Shown here in pieces: positions 26,839-36,411 of a stretch of 64,000 nucleotides of DNA. Origin of the DNA: an uncultured Nitrospiraceae bacterium (GTDB lineage Bacteria; Nitrospirota; Thermodesulfovibrionia; Thermodesulfovibrionales; Thermodesulfovibrionaceae). The notes below the pieces were generated by a model. The model was not told where the DNA came from and did not search any database. It saw nothing but the letters and a program-made list of their open reading frames with translations. Made by a program: the position numbers and the translations under genes. Numbering within the stretch: position 1 is the stretch's first letter; each line of letters starts with the position of its first letter. Where the stretch lies: the NCBI GenBank assembly GCA_937139565.1, contig CAKZQH010000011.1, positions 1 to 64,000 of the forward strand, written 5' to 3'.

Positions 26839-27259
26839 ACCCCTTTATAAAAGACTTTTTATTATCCTCATCAAGAAATGAAAAATCCTCACATTTAAAT
26901 AGGCTTGTTTTCTTTACAAAAACTCCAAGTAGAAAAGTATTAACCTGTCTCATTGAAACCGAAGACAAGGCTGCCTTAATATCTTCTTCAGTAAAGGAAA
27001 AAATTCTATCTCCAAAGGTCATTGCATAATCAATCAGATCATTGCTTAAAAGAATAACCATATCAGCATTGCCTCTTTTTACAAGACCACAAAGTCCCTC
27101 TCCGATTTTCATCTGAATCTCGACAGTCCCTCCCTTTTTTGCCATCCCTTTAATTTCTGTTGAACAAACTGAAAGACCTTTTTTAATTGCAGCTTGCGCA
27201 ATCATGCGGGAGAAAAAAATAACACCCTGCCCACCTTTACCAAGCACAACAAGTTTCAT
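26819..27259 (-). CDS. iorB: Indolepyruvate:ferredoxin oxidoreductase, beta subunit
   Basis: 146 residues, shorter than typical IorB (about 190-200). Gamma/beta-type pyruvate-oxidoreductase domain with KLVVLGKGGQGVIFFSRMIAQAA and TEIKGMAKKGGTVEIQMKIG. Overlaps iorA (4 bases) and paaK (20 bases). Confidence 0.9.
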   Translation of the reverse strand: MKLVVLGKGGQGVIFFSRMIAQAAIKKGLSVCSTEIKGMAKKGGTVEIQMKIGEGLCGLVKRGNADMVILLSNDLIDYAMTFGDRIFSFTEEDIKAALSSVSMRQVNTFLLGVFVKKTSLFKCEDFSFLDEDNKKSFIKGCEYVQS

Positions 27260-29067
27260 TCTTTTTTCTCCTCAATTTTGTCCATAGTAAAAGCCTTTGT
27301 AGGACAAACATGAACACAACAACCACAACCAATGCAAAGGGTATAATCTATCTCTACAGAGTTTTCCTTTTCATTAAAATGTATTGCTGGACATTCAAAC
27401 TCTAAGATGCAAAGCTTACATCCCTTACAAAGAGCTTTTTTAAGAAGGACGCTGTATTTAGGATTTGAAGAAATACCCTCCTTGGTGTTTACGCAAAGGT
27501 GCCTGAATATAACTACCGCAGGAAGACTTTTTTCTCTAATAAATGTCCTTGCCTTTTTAAGAACTCTAACTGATTCTGTATAGTCATAGGGATCCAATAC
27601 TTTAAGAAATTCCAATCCCAGACCTTTTATTACAGATTCTATTTCTATTGGAGTTACTGATTCACCAGAGGAACTTACATTATCTGATAATGTTTTTTGA
27701 TTTCCTGTCATAGCAACCGTTTTATTATCAAGAATTACTGTTAAAAAAGGAATCTTATAGTGAACAGCATCTAAAAGAGGTTGTATTCCTGTATGGAAAA
27801 AAGTCGAATCTCCAATAATTGATACTACATCCTGATCCTTACCTGCGAGTTGATAGGCCTTCTTAAATCCGAAACCAAAGGAAATACTTGCTCCCATGCA
27901 TAATATCGTGTCAGTGACTCCAAAATTTAATGCAAGAGTGTAACAGCCTATATCTCCTGCATATATGGCTTTCTTACCAAAAACTTTCTTTACAGCAAAA
28001 AGACCAATTCTATGCCCACAACCAGGACAGAGGGAAGGTCTCTTTAAAGGAGGAACATGAATCGTCTTTTTTGGCTCAATAAGATTTAATTTAACAAAAA
28101 TTTTTTCACAAACATCTGGAGTAAGTTCACCCTCAGATGGAACAATTCCATTTCTTCTACCTTCTGTATTTAATTGAAGCTCTATAACAGGATAGGTTTC
28201 CTCAATTGTAATTACTCTTTTAAACGATGAAACCTCCAAATTTCCAAGGGGATATGGCATGTCTATCTTAGCGAGAGTAACCCTATTCTCAAGTCCATGT
28301 TCTTCAATGAGCTCATATATATAAGAAAAAACTGCTCCGCTTGAGAGAATGAGCATGTCACCGCTAAAGAAAAAACTTGGCCTGTTTGTAAGTCTTATTT
28401 TTTCTATCTTTTCATTTAGTTCCTTGTGAAGAGAAAGCCTTCCCTTAGGCGTAGATGCATATCTAAAAAGTTTTTTATCCCAATCCTTTAAGGTTTTGAA
28501 ATGGGGGTGGAGAGTTTCAATAGAAAATTGTTCATCTATCTCAACATCTGCTCTACCATGAGAAACCCTCGTAGAACTTCTTAGCATTACAGGAATTTTA
28601 TATTCTTGACTTAGGGAAATAGCTTTTCTTGCAAACTCATAGGCTTCTCTAACATTAGATATATCAAATACAGGAATCTTGGCAGCCATTGCAAAAAAGC
28701 GGCTGTCCTGTTCTGTCTGAGAAGAATGCGGACCCGGATCATCTACACTTACGACAACCATGCCTCCTTCTGTGCCAATATAAGCTGAATTCATAAAAGG
28801 ATCCATTGCCACATTAAGACCTACCTGCTTCATTGTAACTGCAGACTTTATTCCGGCAAGACTAACTGAATGGGCAATCTCGTAAGCAACCTTTTCATTT
28901 ATTGCCCAATCAATAAACGACGTAATTTCTCTTTCTTTTACTATCTTTTGAGCTGCAGGAATAATTTCACTTGATGGAGTACCTGGATAGCCGGTTATTA
29001 ATCTTACTCCAGCTTGAATTAAACCATAGGCAATTGCTTCATTACCTGAAAGATACAATCGAGGCAT
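27256..29067 (-). CDS. iorA: Indolepyruvate:ferredoxin oxidoreductase, alpha subunit
   Basis: 603 residues. N-terminal pyruvate-oxidoreductase domain (GNEAIAYGLIQAGVRLITGYPGTPSSEI), a central thiamine-diphosphate domain (CPGCGHRIG, GDIGCYT, GDSTFFHTGIQ) and a C-terminal 2x[4Fe-4S] ferredoxin domain (CKGCKLCILEFECP, CIGCGCCVHVCP). It decarboxylates arylpyruvates to arylacetyl-CoA with reduction of ferredoxin, reversibly. First gene of iorA-iorB-paaK. Confidence 0.96.
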   Translation of the reverse strand: MPRLYLSGNEAIAYGLIQAGVRLITGYPGTPSSEIIPAAQKIVKEREITSFIDWAINEKVAYEIAHSVSLAGIKSAVTMKQVGLNVAMDPFMNSAYIGTEGGMVVVSVDDPGPHSSQTEQDSRFFAMAAKIPVFDISNVREAYEFARKAISLSQEYKIPVMLRSSTRVSHGRADVEIDEQFSIETLHPHFKTLKDWDKKLFRYASTPKGRLSLHKELNEKIEKIRLTNRPSFFFSGDMLILSSGAVFSYIYELIEEHGLENRVTLAKIDMPYPLGNLEVSSFKRVITIEETYPVIELQLNTEGRRNGIVPSEGELTPDVCEKIFVKLNLIEPKKTIHVPPLKRPSLCPGCGHRIGLFAVKKVFGKKAIYAGDIGCYTLALNFGVTDTILCMGASISFGFGFKKAYQLAGKDQDVVSIIGDSTFFHTGIQPLLDAVHYKIPFLTVILDNKTVAMTGNQKTLSDNVSSSGESVTPIEIESVIKGLGLEFLKVLDPYDYTESVRVLKKARTFIREKSLPAVVIFRHLCVNTKEGISSNPKYSVLLKKALCKGCKLCILEFECPAIHFNEKENSVEIDYTLCIGCGCCVHVCPTKAFTMDKIEEKKE

Positions 29068-29151
29068 CTAAATATGATAAAAAAAAAGCCTTTTATGTTT
29101 CAATGAGAGTAAAACCCTTAACCTCTTTGATATTAATGGACTTTTTATGGC

Positions 29152-29168
29152 ATTCCTCCTTGAGGAAT
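29152..29168. promoter_or_regulatory. Perfect palindrome between iorA and cysS
   Basis: ATTCCTC (29152-29158), CTT, GAGGAAT (29162-29168), flanked by GGC on the left and GGCC on the right. It sits in the 186-base divergent spacer and could be an operator or a small hairpin. Confidence 0.4.
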
Positions 29169-29253
29169 AGGCCAAATTTTGAAAATTAGAGAAATTAATT
29201 TTAAAATACTTAAATCTAATAGTGTAAATATCCTGAAAATAAAGGGAGGATGA

Positions 29254-30720
29254 ATGAAGGTTTTTAATACTCTTACTGGTAAATTGGAGCTTTTTGAACC
29301 CATTGAGGATAAAAAAGTGGGGATTTATGCCTGTGGCGTTACTGTTTATGATCTCTGCCACATTGGTCATGCAAGAAGTGCGGTAGTTTTTGATGTAATA
29401 GTTAGGTATTTAAGATATAAGGGCTATGATGTAAAATTTGTCAGAAATTTCACTGATATTGACGACAAAATTATAAAAAAAGCTAATGAAGAAGGAATTT
29501 CCTGGAGCGAGGTTGCTGAGAAATATACACGGGAATATTATATAGACATGGATAAACTCGGTATTATGCGAGCTAATATAGAACCGAAAGCAACCGAGCA
29601 CATAGGTGAAATGATAGAAATCATTAAGGGGCTAATTGAGAAAGGACATGCCTATGTTGTAGAAGAGGACGATGGTAAAAGTGTTTATTTTTCAGTTGAG
29701 AGTTTTCCGCAATACGGAAAACTTTCCCATAGAAAGATAGAGGATCTTTTACATGGAGCAAGAGTTGAGGTAAATGAGAGAAAAAGAAATCCCCTTGATT
29801 TTGCTCTGTGGAAAGCATCTAAAAAGGGAGAGCCATGGTGGGATTCTCCTTGGGGAAAGGGAAGACCAGGTTGGCATATCGAGTGTAGTGCCATGGTGTT
29901 TAAGCATCTTGGTCAGACCATAGATATTCACGGTGGAGGTGCGGATTTAATATTCCCACATCATGAAAATGAAATTGCGCAGTCAGAGGCATATACAGGA
30001 AAACCCTTTGCAAAATACTGGATTCATAATGGTTTTGTTACCATAAATAAGGAAAAAATGTCCAAATCCTTGGGCAATGTACTAAATATAAGAGATCTTC
30101 TCCATATTTACGATGCAGAAGCTTTAAGAGTTTTTTTACTTTCCAGTCACTATAGAAGCCCAATAGAATTTGATCACGAGTACATAAAAGAATCTGAAGC
30201 AACACTTGATAGGTTTTATAGCACCCTTATGCGAATCGATGAATTCGAAAGAGGGATAGTCTCTGGTAGAAAAAAGGGTACTAATTCATCTGCTCTTGAA
30301 AGTTTGCTTGAAAAACTTCCTCAGGAGTTTGTCTCTTCTATGGATGATGACTTTAACACTGCACGGGCCCTTGGAGGGATTTTTGAACTTATTAAAGAGG
30401 TAAATAGATTTATGGATCAAAATCCACAGGAAGAACAACATATTCAATTATTAACAAGGGCAAAGATTTTATTAAAAGAACTAGGTAGTGTTCTTAACCT
30501 TTTTCAAAGGGAGCCTATTGATTGGTACAGAGACTTGCTTAAAATAAAAAAGATTGAACTTTCTGAGGAGGATATAAATAATTATATCAAAGAAAGAGCA
30601 GAGGCTAGAAGTAATAAGGAGTGGCAGAGAGCAGATAAAATTAGAAATGATCTTTTTGCAAAAGGAATCCTTTTAGAGGACAGGCCAGACAGGACCATAT
30701 GGAAAGTAAAGATAACCTAA
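29254..30720 (+). CDS. cysS: Cysteinyl-tRNA synthetase
   Basis: 488 residues, class I synthetase. HIGH motif is HIGHARS; KMSKS is KMSKSLGN; zinc ligands include C28 of YACGVTVYD, the cysteine of GRPGWHIECS, and HHENE. Charges tRNA-Cys. GGGAGG precedes the ATG. The 3' end overlaps the next gene by 22 bases. Confidence 0.98.
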   Translation: MKVFNTLTGKLELFEPIEDKKVGIYACGVTVYDLCHIGHARSAVVFDVIVRYLRYKGYDVKFVRNFTDIDDKIIKKANEEGISWSEVAEKYTREYYIDMDKLGIMRANIEPKATEHIGEMIEIIKGLIEKGHAYVVEEDDGKSVYFSVESFPQYGKLSHRKIEDLLHGARVEVNERKRNPLDFALWKASKKGEPWWDSPWGKGRPGWHIECSAMVFKHLGQTIDIHGGGADLIFPHHENEIAQSEAYTGKPFAKYWIHNGFVTINKEKMSKSLGNVLNIRDLLHIYDAEALRVFLLSSHYRSPIEFDHEYIKESEATLDRFYSTLMRIDEFERGIVSGRKKGTNSSALESLLEKLPQEFVSSMDDDFNTARALGGIFELIKEVNRFMDQNPQEEQHIQLLTRAKILLKELGSVLNLFQREPIDWYRDLLKIKKIELSEEDINNYIKERAEARSNKEWQRADKIRNDLFAKGILLEDRPDRTIWKVKIT

Positions 30721-31448
30721 TAATATACGGAATTAATCCAATTATTGAAGCCTTTAAGGTTAAAGGAGCTCTAAAGGAAATATACATTGCCAAAAATAGA
30801 CTGCCCAAGCTTACACATATTGTAACCCTTGCAGAGGTAAATGGTATTCCAGTTAACATCGTTGATGAAGTATTTATAAATCAAAAAGTTAGAGGAGTTC
30901 ATCAAGGTGTAATTGCAAGGATTAAACCTCCTAAACGTATTTTCTTAGAGAAAGCTTTAGAAAAAGCCTTAGAGAAAAAAGAAATACCTCTTTTTTTTAT
31001 TCTTGATTTAATCGAAGATCCTCAGAATTTTGGTTCTATTCTAAGAGTGGCTGAAGCAGCAGGTGTTCATGGAGTAATTTATCAGAAAAAAAGAGCAGTA
31101 GGGCAGGTATCATCTGTGTGGAAAGCTTCAGCAGGCGCTATTTGGCATGTTAATCTTATTGAGATAAATAACATAAAGTATGCCATTAATTTTCTAAAAG
31201 ATGAAGGATTAAAAGTTGTTGGAGCCGAGGCAGACGGAAAACTTTCTCTTTGGGAGGCTGATTTTTCTGGTCCTTTAGCAATTGTTTTGGGTTCTGAAGG
31301 CAAAGGAATCAGGCAAACAGTAAAAAAACTTTGCGATGAAATAGTCTATATTCCAATGAAAGGACAGATAAATTCTTTAAATGTAGCTACTGCCACAGGA
31401 ATTTTAGTATTTGAAGTTTTAAGGCAAAGAAGGAAAAGATTACTTTAG
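30699..31448 (+). CDS. rlmB: TrmH/SpoU-family 23S rRNA ribose methyltransferase (RlmB-like)
   Basis: 249 residues. N-terminal substrate-binding domain (IYGINPIIEAFK) and a C-terminal SPOUT domain with DLIEDPQNFGSILRVAEAAGVHGVI, VLGSEGKGIRQ and IPMKGQINSLNVATATGI. RlmB-type 2'-O-methylation of 23S rRNA is the likely role. The cysS-rlmB arrangement is common. Converges with the next gene (9-base overlap). Confidence 0.92.
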   Translation: MESKDNLIIYGINPIIEAFKVKGALKEIYIAKNRLPKLTHIVTLAEVNGIPVNIVDEVFINQKVRGVHQGVIARIKPPKRIFLEKALEKALEKKEIPLFFILDLIEDPQNFGSILRVAEAAGVHGVIYQKKRAVGQVSSVWKASAGAIWHVNLIEINNIKYAINFLKDEGLKVVGAEADGKLSLWEADFSGPLAIVLGSEGKGIRQTVKKLCDEIVYIPMKGQINSLNVATATGILVFEVLRQRRKRLL

Positions 31449-31856
31449 GAGAAATTCTTTAAAGATTCGATAAATTCTTTGATACTCCGCATAGGCTACT
31501 TTTAATGCAATACCAAATTTTTCCATATCAGCGGAATTAATTACCATATTTGCCCCTAACGAAAAGGCCTGAATTCGGTCTAAGGTTTTAAAATTTTTAC
31601 CTGTAAGCACTAAAAAAACATTTCTTCTTAAATACATGGGCAAAGAGTTTACGTGTGTGATTACACGATTATTCGGATAGGGCTCATCGCCGAAATTTTC
31701 GTAAACAGAAATTAAAGATATATCGTCAGAGTTTAATAAGAAAAGAGCTTCTTCTATGCTAAGTGGAGTAATACAATCAAATCCTGCTGTTTTTAAATTT
31801 AAAGATACAATTTTTGCCAAATCAGGATCATTTTCACATATTATAGCCTTAGGCAT
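31440..31856 (-). CDS. Pseudo-receiver protein encoded with pilT genes
   Basis: 138 residues with a CheY-like pattern (KAIICENDPDLAKIVSLNLKTAGF; then VFLVLTGKN; SLGANMVINSADMEKF). The strand that should carry the phospho-acceptor aspartate reads ISLISVYENFG with none, and the conserved C-terminal lysine is also missing, so it cannot be a normal phospho-switch. Its start overlaps the upstream PilT-like gene by 8 bases, which suggests a role in twitching or its control. Function unknown. Confidence 0.65.
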   Translation of the reverse strand: MPKAIICENDPDLAKIVSLNLKTAGFDCITPLSIEEALFLLNSDDISLISVYENFGDEPYPNNRVITHVNSLPMYLRRNVFLVLTGKNFKTLDRIQAFSLGANMVINSADMEKFGIALKVAYAEYQRIYRIFKEFLLK

Positions 31857-33033
31857 TTTGCCCTCTTTTAAGCTTTCTTTCGTAATCTAGATCAAGCTTT
31901 AAACCTTCTATGTCAGTGGTTTTTTCGCCTCTTAGTGCTTTAATGTTATCAATCTCTTTTATAACCAGAGCTCTCTGAGATGCATAGGCTATGGCAGTTT
32001 GTTCGGTGATGAGGCCCTCTTTGTATAACTCCAGAATTGACTGATCAAACGTATGCATTCCCACAGAACCTGATGTTGCTATTACGTGGTAGAAAGTTTT
32101 ATCAACAGTTTCTCCATTTATTATTAAATCTCTTATCCTTAAATTTTTCCTCATAACTTCTGTAGCAACCACTCTGCCACCGCCTATTTTAGGTAAAAGC
32201 CTTTGGCTTACAACCCATTTAAGGGTATCAGCTACTCTCAGTCGAATATAATTTTCATCTTCTGGTGGAAACATGCCTATCATTCTTCCAATTGTTTGTC
32301 CCGCATCGGTTGTATGCATAGTACTAAGCACAAGATGACCTGTTTCTGCTGCCATCATAGCAATCTCAAGGGTCTCTCTATCTCTTATCTCTCCAACGAG
32401 TATCACATGAGGAGCCTGCCTTAGAGAAGCTCTCAAGGCATCGGCAAAGTTATTAAAATCTACTCCTAATTCTCTTTGATTAAAGGTTGATTTTTTAGGA
32501 GAATGGATAAACTCAACAGGATCTTCAAGAGTAATTATATGGCAAGCTCTGTTTTCGTTTATTATGTTTAGGATTGCTGCTAGTGTGGATGATTTACCTG
32601 ATCCTGTAGCACCTGTTATCAAAACAAGTCCCATTCTTTCCTTAGCAATTTCATTAACAACAGGAGGAAGTCTTAATTCTTCAACAGAAGGAATTTTTAG
32701 AGGTAATTTTCTCATTACAATAGAGTAGTATCCTCTTTGAGAGAATATGTTTACTCTGAAACGGGCACTTGGAATTGAATAACTTAGGTCACAGTAACCG
32801 TTAATTATAAGATTTTCAATCAATCTTCTTTGTGAATTAATCATTCCAAGGGCTAAAATTTCTGTATGATAGGCTGTAAGCTTGTCAATAGGAAATTCAT
32901 CAATATATACAGGTCTTACTTCCCCCCATAGGGTTACCTGAAAAGGCCGACCAACAGTGAAGATAATATCTGAAATTTCCTCATGGAAAGCACAAATTTT
33001 TTCTAAAAGAAAATCTATTTCCTGTTTTCTCAT
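31849..33033 (-). CDS. PilT/PilU-type twitching ATPase
   Basis: 394 residues of the type II/IV secretion ATPase family: Walker A GATGSGKSSTLAA, Asp box ITLEDPVEFIH, Walker B ILVGEIRDRET and His box TGHLVLSTMHTTDA. The second of two tandem paralogues, with more divergent N-terminus and C-terminal tail; by analogy it may be the PilU-like accessory retraction ATPase. Overlaps the upstream pilT by 4 bases. Confidence 0.88.
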   Translation of the reverse strand: MRKQEIDFLLEKICAFHEEISDIIFTVGRPFQVTLWGEVRPVYIDEFPIDKLTAYHTEILALGMINSQRRLIENLIINGYCDLSYSIPSARFRVNIFSQRGYYSIVMRKLPLKIPSVEELRLPPVVNEIAKERMGLVLITGATGSGKSSTLAAILNIINENRACHIITLEDPVEFIHSPKKSTFNQRELGVDFNNFADALRASLRQAPHVILVGEIRDRETLEIAMMAAETGHLVLSTMHTTDAGQTIGRMIGMFPPEDENYIRLRVADTLKWVVSQRLLPKIGGGRVVATEVMRKNLRIRDLIINGETVDKTFYHVIATSGSVGMHTFDQSILELYKEGLITEQTAIAYASQRALVIKEIDNIKALRGEKTTDIEGLKLDLDYERKLKRGQNA

Positions 33034-34109
33034 CTAAATGCTTCCTCTGGCAGTTCTTTTAGATATTTACTAAGTTTTTGTTTATCTACAGCTCTATTAT
33101 AGGCATCTTCAGGTGTAATTTTCCCTTCTTCAAGTAAAGAAATTAGGGCATCGTCCATTGTTTGCATTCCTATCTTTTTACTCGTCTGCATTGCTGAAAG
33201 TATTTGATGGGTTTTACCTTCTCTTATTAAATTTGCTACTGCGTAGGTATTAATTAAAACTTCACAAGCTGCTACTCGTCCTTTGCCATCAGCTCTTCTT
33301 AGGAGTGTTTGTGCAATAACTGCTTGCAGTGATTCGCTAAGGGATGTTCTAACCTGAGCCTGTTGTTCAGGTGGAAAAACATCTATAATACGGTCAATTG
33401 TTTTAATTGCCGATGAAGTATGAAGGGTACTAAATACAAGATGTCCTGTTGCTGCTGCCTCAAGGGCAAGTTGGATTGTCTCTATATCTCGCATTTCTCC
33501 AACAAGTATAATGTCTGGATCCTCTCTCAAAGCTGCTCTTAATGCCTTTGCAAAACTCTCTGTATGCGTACCCACTTCTCTATAGGATATAACGCATCCT
33601 TTATTTGGATGAACAAACTCAATTGGATCTTCAATTGTAATAATTCTCTCTTTTCTGTTTGAATTTGCATAGTCAATAATTGCAGCCAAGGTGGTTGATT
33701 TACCTGAACCTGTTGGACCTGTTACAAGAACAATACCCTTTTTTAACATGGCAAATTTTTTAAGAACCGATGGTAGTCCAAGCTGATCAATGGTTTTAAT
33801 CTCATTCGGAATATGCCTAAAGGCAGCACCTATTCCTTCTTTATGCATAAAATAATTAACACGAAATCTTGCAACTCCTGGAATTTCATGAGCAAAATCT
33901 AAATCTCCTGTTTCTTCGAATATTTTAATTTTTTCCTCTGGAGTTATCTCATAAAGTAAGGCTCTTAGTTCCTGATTATCTAATACTTTATATTGAACTC
34001 TTACAAGTTCTCCGTGAATTCTCAATACTGGCTGGCTTCCTGAAACAAGATGAAGGTCACTTGCTTTGTTTTCAAGCATTAATTTAAAAAAGGCATCTAT
34101 TTTTGCCAT
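33030..34109 (-). CDS. pilT: Type IV pilus retraction ATPase PilT
   Basis: 359 residues, typical PilT length. Walker A GPTGSGKSTTLAA, Asp box ITIEDPIEFVH, Walker B ILVGEMRDIETI, His box TGHLVFSTLHTSSA, and the C-terminal region NLIREGKTHQILSAMQTSKKIGMQTMD. Powers pilus depolymerisation for twitching motility. First gene of pilT-pilU-like-pseudo-receiver. Confidence 0.95.
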   Translation of the reverse strand: MAKIDAFFKLMLENKASDLHLVSGSQPVLRIHGELVRVQYKVLDNQELRALLYEITPEEKIKIFEETGDLDFAHEIPGVARFRVNYFMHKEGIGAAFRHIPNEIKTIDQLGLPSVLKKFAMLKKGIVLVTGPTGSGKSTTLAAIIDYANSNRKERIITIEDPIEFVHPNKGCVISYREVGTHTESFAKALRAALREDPDIILVGEMRDIETIQLALEAAATGHLVFSTLHTSSAIKTIDRIIDVFPPEQQAQVRTSLSESLQAVIAQTLLRRADGKGRVAACEVLINTYAVANLIREGKTHQILSAMQTSKKIGMQTMDDALISLLEEGKITPEDAYNRAVDKQKLSKYLKELPEEAFR

Positions 34110-34169
34110 GAATGATTATACCATTATTTGATGGATAATGGAAGTAATGTTATACTAAAAAATTAAAAA

Positions 34170-34811
34170 ATGTTAACAGAGCTTATAATTTTTGATTTGG
34201 ATGGCACATTAATAGATTCCTGTGAGGACATAAAAGAGGCACTTAACTATTGCCTCGAAAAAAGAGGTATTTTGGGTTTTACTTATGAAGAGGTAAAAAA
34301 AATGGTAGGAGAGGGGGTTAATACACTAATACAGAAAGCTCTCTTAAACAGATCTGCTCCTATACCGCTTGAGGAAGTAAGAGACTGTTTTTTGGATTAT
34401 TATAGAAAGCACATAACTGACCATTCCTGTTTGTATCCTGAGGTTCGTGAAACCTTAGAGGGTCTTAAAAATATAAAGAAAGCTGTAGTTTCAAATAAAT
34501 TAACAGACTTAAGTATAAAGGCAATGGAGAATTTAGATATACTCAAATACTTTGATTTTGTTGCAGGCGGAGAGTTTTTCCCCGAAAAAAAACCCTCTGC
34601 GCTTCCTATTTTAGAGACCATAAAACTTTTCAAAACTGTTCCAGAAAAAACCATTGTTGTGGGAGATAGTGATATTGATATTAAAGCAGGTAAGGCAGCT
34701 AATGTAAAAACTGTGGCTGTTACTTATGGTTATAGAGATAGAGAGCTTCTTCTATCTGCAGATTTTTTAATTGATAAACTTAGTGAACTTTTGAACATTT
34801 TGAGGAATTAG
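34170..34811 (+). CDS. gph: HAD phosphatase, phosphoglycolate phosphatase-like
   Basis: 213 residues. HAD motif I FDLDGTLIDS, motif II VVSNK, motif III/IV around KKPSALPI and VVGDSDIDIKAGKAANV. Close to Gph, which hydrolyses 2-phosphoglycolate; a pyrophosphatase or another phosphatase role is possible. The CooC-like gene follows after 4 bases. Confidence 0.85.
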   Translation: MLTELIIFDLDGTLIDSCEDIKEALNYCLEKRGILGFTYEEVKKMVGEGVNTLIQKALLNRSAPIPLEEVRDCFLDYYRKHITDHSCLYPEVRETLEGLKNIKKAVVSNKLTDLSIKAMENLDILKYFDFVAGGEFFPEKKPSALPILETIKLFKTVPEKTIVVGDSDIDIKAGKAANVKTVAVTYGYRDRELLLSADFLIDKLSELLNILRN

Positions 34812-34815
34812 GAAA

Positions 34816-35574
34816 TTGAGTTATTTTATAGTTTTCGCAGGAAAAGGAGGAACTGGAAAAAGCACTCTTGCAGCTTTAACGGTTAGATATCTAAAAGAAA
34901 AAGGTCTTTCTCCTATCCTTGCAGTTGATGCAGATCCTAATTTTTGCCTGCCTGAACTTTTAAAAATTCCCTCCTTTGAAACTTTAGCTGAAGTGAGAGA
35001 AAAGGCGCTTCAAGACAAGAGAGAAGGTATATCCCTTGATGATTGGCTTGAGCTTGAGATAAACAGGATAATTGAAGAATCCGAAGGCTTTGATCTTCTT
35101 GTAATGGGAAGACCGGAAGGAAGTGGTTGTTATTGTGCTATAAATAATATTTTGAAGAGAATTTTGCAGGATCTATCAAAAAATTACAGATACATAGTTG
35201 TTGACAATGAGGCTGGAATGGAGCACATAAGCAGAGGAATTGTAAATAAAATAGATCTACTCTTTGTTGTGGGAACCCAAGCTAAGAGTAGCATAGAAGC
35301 AGCATTGAGAATTAATGAGCTTATAAAACAATTAGATATAAACGGAAAGAAAGGAAAATTTAGTGAAGGGAAAAAAATTCTTCTAATTAATCAAGCTACA
35401 GATTTAATTGAAAAACCTGAAAAATTAAATATAGAGTTTGAGAAGGTCCTGTATGTAAATTTTGATGAAAATGTGAGGAAGATGAGTGAGAAAGGTGAAA
35501 GCATTTTTTCTTTACCTTCTGACTCGCCTGTAATAGAGAGATTTTTTAAATTATTGGAGGAAGAGATTGGGTGA
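34816..35574 (+). CDS. CooC-like nickel-insertion / MinD-type ATPase
   Basis: 252 residues, TTG start. Deviant Walker A GKGGTGKSTLAALT, Walker A' AVDADPNFCLPELL, and a CYCAINN cysteine pair (residues about 111-113) like the CXC of CooC, which inserts nickel into CO dehydrogenase. No CODH gene lies in the window, so a client is unknown. It overlaps mazG by 8 bases. Confidence 0.8.
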   Translation: MSYFIVFAGKGGTGKSTLAALTVRYLKEKGLSPILAVDADPNFCLPELLKIPSFETLAEVREKALQDKREGISLDDWLELEINRIIEESEGFDLLVMGRPEGSGCYCAINNILKRILQDLSKNYRYIVVDNEAGMEHISRGIVNKIDLLFVVGTQAKSSIEAALRINELIKQLDINGKKGKFSEGKKILLINQATDLIEKPEKLNIEFEKVLYVNFDENVRKMSEKGESIFSLPSDSPVIERFFKLLEEEIG

Positions 35575-36343
35575 AAAATTTAAAAGACTTGTTGAAATAA
35601 TGGAAAAACTTCGCTCTGAGAATGGTTGCCCATGGGATAGGGTTCAGACCCATGATAGTCTAAAAAGATATTTACTTGAGGAAACCTATGAATTGATCGA
35701 AGCTATTGAAAAAAGAGATTACAAAGGTATGAAAGAAGAGCTAGGAGATTTGCTTCTTCAGATAGTCTTCCACAGCGAAATTGCTAAGGGTGAAGGAAAA
35801 TTTAATATTGACGATGTAGTTGAGACAATTTCAACAAAAATGATTAATCGTCATCCCCATGTATTTGGTGATGCTAATTTTAATACTCCTGAAGAAGTAT
35901 TAAGTCAATGGGATGATAGAAAAAAGGAGGAAGGCAAGCTGAAAGAATCGCTATTAGAGGGCATACCATTAGCCCTTCCAGCTTTACTTCGAGCTTATAA
36001 AATTCAATCAAGAGTAGCAAAGGTTGGTTTTGACTGGGAGAATTTAGATGGCGTAATCGATAAAATAGATGAAGAAATGGCTGAACTAAAAGAGGCTGTA
36101 AATTTAAAGGATAAGGATAAAATTGAGGAGGAAGTAGGAGATCTTTTATTTAGTATTGTAAATTTATGTAGATTTCTAAAAGTGGATCCTGAAACTGCTC
36201 TTAGAAAGACAAATAGAAAATTTGAAGAAAGATTTAAAAAACTTGAAATGATTGCTGAGGGAAAAAATAAATCCCTCAAAGAAATGACCCTTTCTGAGAT
36301 GGATTTGCTTTGGGATCAGATAAAAAAGGAAAAAAATATATAG
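35567..36343 (+). CDS. mazG: Nucleoside triphosphate pyrophosphohydrolase MazG
   Basis: 258 residues, TTG start. Two MazG repeats: LRSENGCPWDRVQTHDSLKRYLLEETYELIEAI with EELGDLLLQIVFH, and a second with DEEMAELKEA and EEEVGDLLFSIVNL. Hydrolyses all NTPs to NMP and pyrophosphate, housecleaning aberrant nucleotides. Confidence 0.94.
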   Translation: MGEKFKRLVEIMEKLRSENGCPWDRVQTHDSLKRYLLEETYELIEAIEKRDYKGMKEELGDLLLQIVFHSEIAKGEGKFNIDDVVETISTKMINRHPHVFGDANFNTPEEVLSQWDDRKKEEGKLKESLLEGIPLALPALLRAYKIQSRVAKVGFDWENLDGVIDKIDEEMAELKEAVNLKDKDKIEEEVGDLLFSIVNLCRFLKVDPETALRKTNRKFEERFKKLEMIAEGKNKSLKEMTLSEMDLLWDQIKKEKNI

Positions 36344-36411
36344 TTTTTGTAATTTTTTGGGAACCCAAACTTTTCGCTAATTTATGAAATATAAAGATTA
36401 AGAAATTTTCC

